From Myxococcales bacterium (GTDB lineage Bacteria > Myxococcota_C > UBA6777), in the NCBI GenBank assembly GCA_027005175.1, contig JALTMC010000369.1, forward strand, positions 1 through 5,217: a stretch of DNA of 5,217 nucleotides, in the 5' to 3' direction. Position 1 is the first letter of the stretch, and each line of letters starts with the position of its first letter. Under the pieces are notes generated by a model, which saw only the letters and a list, made by a program, of their open reading frames with translations, was not told the origin of the DNA and ran no database searches. Shown here piece by piece: positions 4,298 to 5,217 of the stretch. Made by a program: the position numbers and the translations under genes.

Positions 4298-5217
4298 ATG
4301 AAGAGAAAGTATGGATGGCTATTGTTATTGTGTTTCATGGTTGGCTTGGCCGCATGTGGACCGCCCAAAAATGATGAGAAAACGGAGTCAAATACCGAAG
4401 TAACGACAGACGCCGGCAACCAAGAGACAACCCCCGAAACGAAACCTGATACACCTGTGGCAGGAAGCGCTTGCAAGCTCTACTGCGACAATATCATGGC
4501 CAACTGTACAGGCGCCAACAAGTCTTATGCTGACAAAGCATCTTGTATGGTGGCTTGCAAAGCCATGCCCGAAGGCAAAGCGGACGACAAAGCCGGAAAC
4601 ACCGCATACTGTCGTGCCTATCACGCCGGTGCTCCCGCCAAGGCCGATGCCAAGACGCATTGCCCCCATGCTGGTATCTCTAGCTCTGGCGGTGTCTGTG
4701 GAACTCCCTGTGATGCCTACTGTGATCAAGTCACTGCCAACTGCAAAGGCACCAACGAGCAACACAAAGACAAAGCGGCTTGTATGGCATGGTGCAAAGG
4801 TAAGCCCGTTGGGAAATGGGATGACAAAGCCGGTGACACCATCGCCTGTCGCGCCTACCACGCAAGCTTCCCCTCCGCCGGTGATGCAGCAACTCATTGC
4901 AAGCACGCTGGTAAAGATGGCGGCGGCGTTTGTGGTAAAAAAGTGCCACCCAAAAAAGCATGCGACCTCTACTGTGACAATGCCTTGGCCAATTGTACAG
5001 GTGCCAACAAGTCTTATGCTGACAAAGCATCTTGTATGACCGCTTGCAAAGCCATGCCCGAAGGCAAAGCGGACGACAAAGCCGGAAACACCGTATACTG
5101 TCGCGCCTATCACGCAGGTGCGCCCTCCAAGGCCGACGCCAAGACACATTGCCCCCACTCTGGTATCTCCAGCTCTGGCGGTGTCTGTGGCTCTCCCTGT
5201 GATGCTTACTGTGACCA
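4298..5217 (+). CDS. Outer-membrane-type lipoprotein with tandem eight-cysteine repeats (3' end beyond window)
   Basis: The frame is open to the window edge, giving 306 complete residues with no stop. It starts with a lipoprotein signal: KRK, hydrophobic core, lipobox LAAC with lipidated Cys20. Gly at +2 rather than Asp suggests outer-membrane placement by the Lol system. A flexible Thr/Glu/Pro/Asp linker (21-58) follows, then tandem units starting at Cys59, Cys138, Cys222 and Cys301 (the last cut by the edge). Complete units have 79, 84 and 79 residues and eight cysteines each, at unit positions 1, 5, 12, 25, 29, 47, 64 and 76 (75 in unit 2), fitting four disulfides per unit. Invariant motifs are YCD, ANC, DDKAG, CRAYHA, THC-x-HAG and GGVCG. 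Similar 'CRxYH ... HCPHAG ... CG' repeats occur, as I recall, in putative lipoproteins of myxobacteria and relatives, with no known function. There is no CxxCH, so it is not a c-type cytochrome. A cell-surface binding or adhesion role is a guess. Confidence 0.85.
   Translation, partial: MKRKYGWLLLLCFMVGLAACGPPKNDEKTESNTEVTTDAGNQETTPETKPDTPVAGSACKLYCDNIMANCTGANKSYADKASCMVACKAMPEGKADDKAGNTAYCRAYHAGAPAKADAKTHCPHAGISSSGGVCGTPCDAYCDQVTANCKGTNEQHKDKAACMAWCKGKPVGKWDDKAGDTIACRAYHASFPSAGDAATHCKHAGKDGGGVCGKKVPPKKACDLYCDNALANCTGANKSYADKASCMTACKAMPEGKADDKAGNTVYCRAYHAGAPSKADAKTHCPHSGISSSGGVCGSPCDAYCD
4472..4708 (+). repeat. Cysteine-rich unit 1 (type A, 79 residues)
   Basis: This first unit starts CKLYCDN and ends GGVCGTP. 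It differs from unit 3 at 8 of 79 residues, whereas only about half its residues match unit 2. Bases 4553-4604 are identical to 5042-5093 in unit 3, including silent positions. Confidence 0.85.
4709..4960 (+). repeat. Cysteine-rich unit 2 (type B, 84 residues with linker)
   Basis: This unit starts CDAYCDQ and keeps all eight cysteines and the three conserved histidines. It has one residue less before the last cysteine, and adds a Lys/Pro linker (KKVPPKKA) before unit 3. Tryptophans at unit positions 28 and 37 replace alanines of type A. Confidence 0.85.
4961..5197 (+). repeat. Cysteine-rich unit 3 (type A, 79 residues)
   Basis: A near copy of unit 1, displaced by 489 bases. It is followed by the start of a fourth unit (5198-5217) reading CDAYCD, the same as the start of unit 2, so the order A-B is itself repeated. 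Confidence 0.85.

Noticed and set aside
4388-5158. Long open frame (256 codons) on the - strand and further open frames at 4527-5039 (+) and 4731-5147 (-)
   Set aside because: They lie over the repeat lipoprotein. Its biased, repeated codons keep other frames open. The sense frame has a lipobox, ribosome site and regular Cys spacing; the others do not.
4472-5217. Regular repeats considered as a CRISPR array or DNA satellite
   Set aside because: The units are 237-252 bases, all in one open frame with conserved cysteines, and have no spacer pattern. They are protein repeats.

Overview
The window looks like chromosomal DNA from a Gram-negative bacterium with roughly balanced base composition. 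Three things point that way: a lipoprotein with a clear SPase II lipobox, a truncated reading frame at the left edge that ends like an outer-membrane beta-barrel, and a standard RecN. The lipoprotein style (an Asp/Thr/Glu/Pro linker containing 'DAG', then long cysteine-rich tandem repeats) reminds me of Myxococcota, Bradymonadota and related former Deltaproteobacteria. That placement is an impression, not a proof.

Layout. (1) Bases 1-56 hold the last codons of a + strand gene whose C-terminus resembles a beta-barrel signal. (2) Bases 94-1711 hold two overlapping + strand genes: a soluble, helical, Glu/Gln/Arg-rich protein of unknown function, and a membrane-anchored TPR protein. Their 14-base overlap suggests translational coupling and a shared job at the inner membrane. 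(3) Bases 1712-1985 are a convergent intergenic region with a 9-bp inverted repeat over the TPR stop codon and a weak bidirectional terminator candidate. (4) Bases 1986-3749 on the - strand encode RecN, with all ATPase motifs intact. (5) Bases 3750-4297 are a divergent, AT-richer intergenic region without a credible gene. It is rich in inverted repeats, including a cluster of three short hairpins at 4030-4086 (two of them mutually exclusive) and a perfect dyad just before the lipoprotein ribosome binding site. (6) From 4298 to the right edge runs an unfinished lipoprotein gene made of tandem units of about 80 residues with eight cysteines each, in an A-B-A-B order.

Only RecN has a well-established function: SMC-like ATPase in double-strand-break repair. 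It appears to be a single-gene unit unrelated to its neighbours. The least described items are the cysteine-rich repeat lipoprotein, with its recent 489-bp internal duplication and structured upstream region, and the helical protein/TPR pair. I see no tRNA, rRNA, CRISPR array, transposase or phage gene.
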